Source: Domibacillus sp. (lineage in GTDB: Bacteria > Bacillota > Bacilli > Bacillales > Domibacillaceae). From it: a stretch of 5,297 nt of DNA. This document shows, one piece after another, positions 5,096 to 5,297 of the stretch (within the stretch, counting starts at the first letter, position 1; every line of letters starts with the position of its first letter). Location of the stretch: NCBI GenBank assembly GCA_031177795.1, contig JAPSKG010000164.1, positions 1-5,297 on the forward strand, in the 5' to 3' direction. The notes under the pieces are model-generated. The model did not search any database. It saw only the letters and a program-made list of their open reading frames with translations, and was not told the origin of the DNA. The translations under genes were made by a program, and so were the position numbers.

Positions 5096-5297
5096 TCACA
5101 TTTTGTTCACAATTTCACAAAATATAGCGTTTACAATTTGTTTTAAGTGTTTTGGCTCCAGCTCAATCTGTGCACCAATCTTTCCGGCACTAATCACTAT
5201 AAAGCTTAATGTTTCTGCCCGGGTATCAATAAATGTTGGATACGTTTTTTTCATGCCAATGGGCGAACATCCCCCGCGAACATATCCTGTTTGCTTT
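5096..5297 (-). CDS. ybaK: Cys-tRNA(Pro) deacylase, YbaK/EbsC type, C-terminal part, runs off the right edge
   Basis: Trans-editing enzyme that hydrolyses Cys-tRNA(Pro) made in error by prolyl-tRNA synthetase, cytoplasmic. Only the last 66 codons are present. TGYVRGGCSPIGMKK (3-17) is the highly conserved YbaK/EbsC core, followed by PTFID (20-24), VISAGKIGAQIEL (34-46) and a helical tail ending in NKM before TGA. The family motifs GGxSPxGxKK, P-x-x-I-D and SAGKxGxxIEL are all present and the end falls where the family normally ends, so the visible part looks intact. The N-terminal half, including the catalytic lysine, lies beyond the edge. No clear terminator follows. The related ProX-like and YwhH-like editing proteins are the main alternative, but the TGY.RGG.SP.G.KK core favours YbaK/EbsC. 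Confidence 0.88.
   Translation of the reverse strand, partial: KQTGYVRGGCSPIGMKKTYPTFIDTRAETLSFIVISAGKIGAQIELEPKHLKQIVNAIFCEIVNKM

Noticed and set aside
5095..5119. Three direct TTCACA repeats at 11- and 8-bp steps
   Set aside because: They fall in the last codons of the YbaK-like gene, are direct rather than inverted, and so do not make a Rex or CRP-type operator. AT-rich codon use explains them well enough.

Overview
The window looks like ordinary chromosome from a spore-forming member of the Bacillaceae (Bacillota). It has moderately low GC, strong AGGAG-type ribosome binding sites, several TTG starts, U-tailed hairpin terminators and a Bacillus-like gene set. The IlvA N-terminus matches what I remember of the Bacillus subtilis protein closely. 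I see no insertion sequence, phage gene, CRISPR array, tRNA or rRNA.

Layout, left to right. On the minus strand are the first 70 codons of ilvA (threonine ammonia-lyase; the rest runs off the left edge), preceded by a Cof-type HAD phosphatase gene (254-1126). A 231-bp divergent intergenic region follows. It holds an extended -10 promoter for the HAD gene and, on the plus strand, a terminator-like hairpin just before the TATAAT of the next gene. On the plus strand are an AI-2E-family membrane transporter (1358-2440, TTG start) closed by a strong terminator, and then a separately promoted, membrane-anchored or secreted alpha/beta hydrolase of the DUF915 type (2605-3408). This hydrolase gene converges on, and overlaps by 10 bp, a minus-strand gene (3399-4391) for a PRK06851-like tandem P-loop ATPase. 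The N-terminal half of that ATPase has lost its P-loop. A 300-bp non-coding stretch follows, with a candidate sporulation sigma-E promoter at one end and the terminator of the next gene at the other. Next on the minus strand is a small unrecognised acidic protein (96 aa, 4692-4982). Last comes the C-terminal end of a YbaK/EbsC-type Cys-tRNA(Pro) deacylase (5096-5297, entering from the right edge).

The genes do not form one pathway. They are mostly single transcription units: amino-acid biosynthesis (ilvA), phosphatase housekeeping (HAD), membrane transport, an envelope hydrolase, a possibly sporulation-linked ATPase, and translation quality control (YbaK). I did not find a clear new multi-gene system. 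The features most worth a second look are the half-degenerate tandem ATPase with its sigma-E-like promoter, the unexplained terminator hairpin ahead of the transporter, and the orphan 96-aa protein.
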